A DNA stretch of 5,828 bases from Candidatus Uhrbacteria bacterium (GTDB taxonomy: Bacteria; Patescibacteriota; Patescibacteriia; JACQSD01): positions 1 through 5,828 of the forward strand of contig JACQSD010000089.1 of assembly GCA_016206165.1 (NCBI GenBank). The letters are read 5' to 3'. The notes under the pieces were generated by a model. The model was not told the origin of the DNA. It saw only the letters and a list, made by a program, of their open reading frames with translations, and made no database searches. Shown piece after piece: positions 5,445 through 5,828 of this stretch. The position numbers and the translations under genes are program-made. Position 1 is the stretch's first letter. Every line of letters begins with the position of its first letter.

Positions 5445-5512
5445 CTCTTCTCTCATCCCGATTCCGATCAGGTTGAAAGAAGAGTGGACGAGAGTTCCTT
5501 CCACTCTCGTCC
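5445..5512 (-). repeat. Two-hairpin element, copy B
   Basis: On the minus strand hairpin 1 (5512-5486) has the arms GGACGAGAGT and ACTCTCGTCC and differs from copy A only in one loop base. Hairpin 2 (5484-5445) keeps the outer arms CTCTTCT/AGAAGAG, but the inner stem is CCTGAT/ATCGGG (one U-G pair, loop CGGA), unlike copy A in sequence yet equally well paired. It lies about 35 bases before the ATG of the 86-aa gene, so it would form part of that gene's leader. It directly abuts a further hairpin at 5513-5543. Confidence 0.75.
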
Positions 5513-5719
5513 AGCGACACACCGGCGTGGCCGATGCGTCACCGAAAGAAATGTGCACAGTCCGAGGGTTAGGGCGCGCGCTAAAGCCCGGTGAGCATCC
5601 CTTCCTCCGGGGTTATAGGTTCGATCGAATACGTCCACAGGGGGAACCCCATAGAAATAGACGGGCGGGACAAGCACCACTGTCATATTTCCGTAGGATC
5701 CTTCCTCTGGACTGCTCAT
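5468..5719 (-). CDS. Questionable 83-aa ORF in the cluster leader
   Basis: An ATG at 5719, about 13 bases after the predicted transcription start, opens an 83-codon frame that ends in TGA inside copy B. A short leader without a Shine-Dalgarno matches the style of the genes in the left block, which favours a real gene. Against this, the last 25 codons run through hairpins 5513-5543 and 5486-5512, and the protein (PPVYFYGVPPVDVF near 18-31, Arg-rich later) matches no family I know. If real, its original 3' end may have been replaced by insertion of element B. A second ATG at 5686 has only a weak SD. The alternative is a structured leader RNA. Confidence 0.3.
   Translation of the reverse strand: MSSPEEGSYGNMTVVLVPPVYFYGVPPVDVFDRTYNPGGRDAHRALARALTLGLCTFLSVTHRPRRCVAGREWKELSSTLLST
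5513..5543 (-). ncRNA. 14-bp G-U-rich stem-loop abutting copy B
   Basis: On the minus strand GGTGACGCATCGGC pairs with GCCGGTGTGTCGCT over 14 uninterrupted pairs around a CAC loop. Four of the pairs are G-U, which hold in minus-strand RNA but become A-C mismatches in the opposite transcript, so the minus strand is the likely product. The stem touches hairpin 1 of copy B without a gap and could stack on it. Farther 5', weaker pairings are seen (CGTCTA/TGGACG closing a GGGG/CCCC stem near 5635-5667, and CCGGAGG/CCTCGG near 5564-5613). Confidence 0.5.
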
Positions 5720-5738
5720 GCTTTGAGCACGTCTCCGT

Positions 5739-5767
5739 ATCCTAGCGCATGATTAAAACTATGTCAA
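5739..5767 (-). promoter_or_regulatory. Sigma70-type promoter of the right-hand cluster
   Basis: On the minus strand a perfect -35 TTGACA (5767-5762) is followed after 17 bp by the -10 box TAGGAT (5744-5739). Transcription would begin near 5732 and run left through the leader, the 86-aa gene and probably on to the terminator at 3821-3852. I found no other convincing minus-strand promoter between here and 4916. Confidence 0.75.
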
Positions 5768-5828
5768 GAGTGTATATACGAACGGAAGTGCATAACTATT
5801 TATTTGGCTATGTCTATAGAGAATAATG
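5768..5828. other. A/T-rich window edge without a gene
   Basis: This stretch upstream of the cluster promoter is A/T-rich and holds no ORF. CTATGTCTATAG near 5812-5821 on the + strand is weakly palindromic and might be an operator, but it is too short to call. It may be the shared upstream region of a divergent gene beyond the window. Confidence 0.3.

Noticed and set aside
3861..5512. CRISPR array or insertion sequence from the three repeats
   Set aside because: The copies are irregularly spaced by whole genes, and there are no cas genes, transposase or target duplications in the window.
5410..5520. N-terminal extension of the 86-aa protein to a GTG at 5520
   Set aside because: The extension would encode hairpin copy B, while the ATG at 5409 has a strong SD six bases upstream.
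5520..5732. RNase P RNA, SRP RNA, 6S RNA or tmRNA
   Set aside because: Purine runs such as GAGGAAGG recall RNase P and SRP motifs, but the conserved cores (the full RNase P GAGGAAAGTCC and ACAGAA elements, the SRP GGAAGGAAGCA loop, a tmRNA tRNA-like end) are absent.
5473..5745. 90-aa + strand frame
   Set aside because: It starts inside hairpin copy B and runs against the minus-strand promoter. The protein is Arg-rich with no recognisable features.

Overview
The window looks like a stretch of a streamlined bacterial genome. A Candidatus Patescibacteria (CPR) lineage is my best guess. The grounds are a TrmB-type regulator, a small thioredoxin system, and a DoxX-type membrane protein fused to a Cys-rich, thrombospondin-like exterior domain. 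Very short mRNA leaders and A/T-rich degenerate intergenic repeats fit too. No rRNA, tRNA or CRISPR is present, so the assignment is an inference. Code 11 stops (TAA, TAG) are used throughout.

Left part (1-837, + strand): a near-consensus promoter (TTGACA, 17 bp, TATGAT) sits just before a 257-aa TrmB-family regulator with almost no leader. It converges on a minus-strand block (896-3754) of three genes read right to left: a DoxX/thrombospondin-like fusion (488 aa), thioredoxin trxA (106 aa) and thioredoxin reductase trxB (318 aa). TrxB would pass electrons from NADPH to TrxA. The DoxX-family protein carries 20 cysteines, all predicted outside the membrane. The block therefore reads as a thiol-redox neighbourhood. 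The DoxX and trxA genes have their own promoters with the same TGCTATACT extended -10 box.

A strong two-way intrinsic terminator (3821-3852) separates this block from a second, GC-richer minus-strand cluster (about 3861-5767). That cluster has a TTGACA-17-TAGGAT promoter at 5739-5767, then a 290-320 nt leader that either encodes an 83-aa ORF or is a structured RNA. It continues with an 86-aa orphan gene, a possible 22-aa ORF, a 57-aa Cys-rich protein, and a 260-aa protein ending in an anti-sigma-like zinc-binding motif (HxxxCxxC). These genes have strong Shine-Dalgarno sites, unlike the left block.

The most unusual feature is a two-hairpin element present three times in the right cluster (3861-3928, 4955-5034, 5445-5512), always in the same orientation and between genes. 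The first stem (GGACGAGA/TCTCGTCC) is nearly invariant. The second stem keeps its pairing while its sequence changes, and the G-U pairs favour minus-strand RNA. One copy abuts another 14-bp hairpin with four G-U pairs. I do not recognise this as a known RNA family. It may be a cis-acting RNA, a processing site or a small dispersed palindromic repeat.
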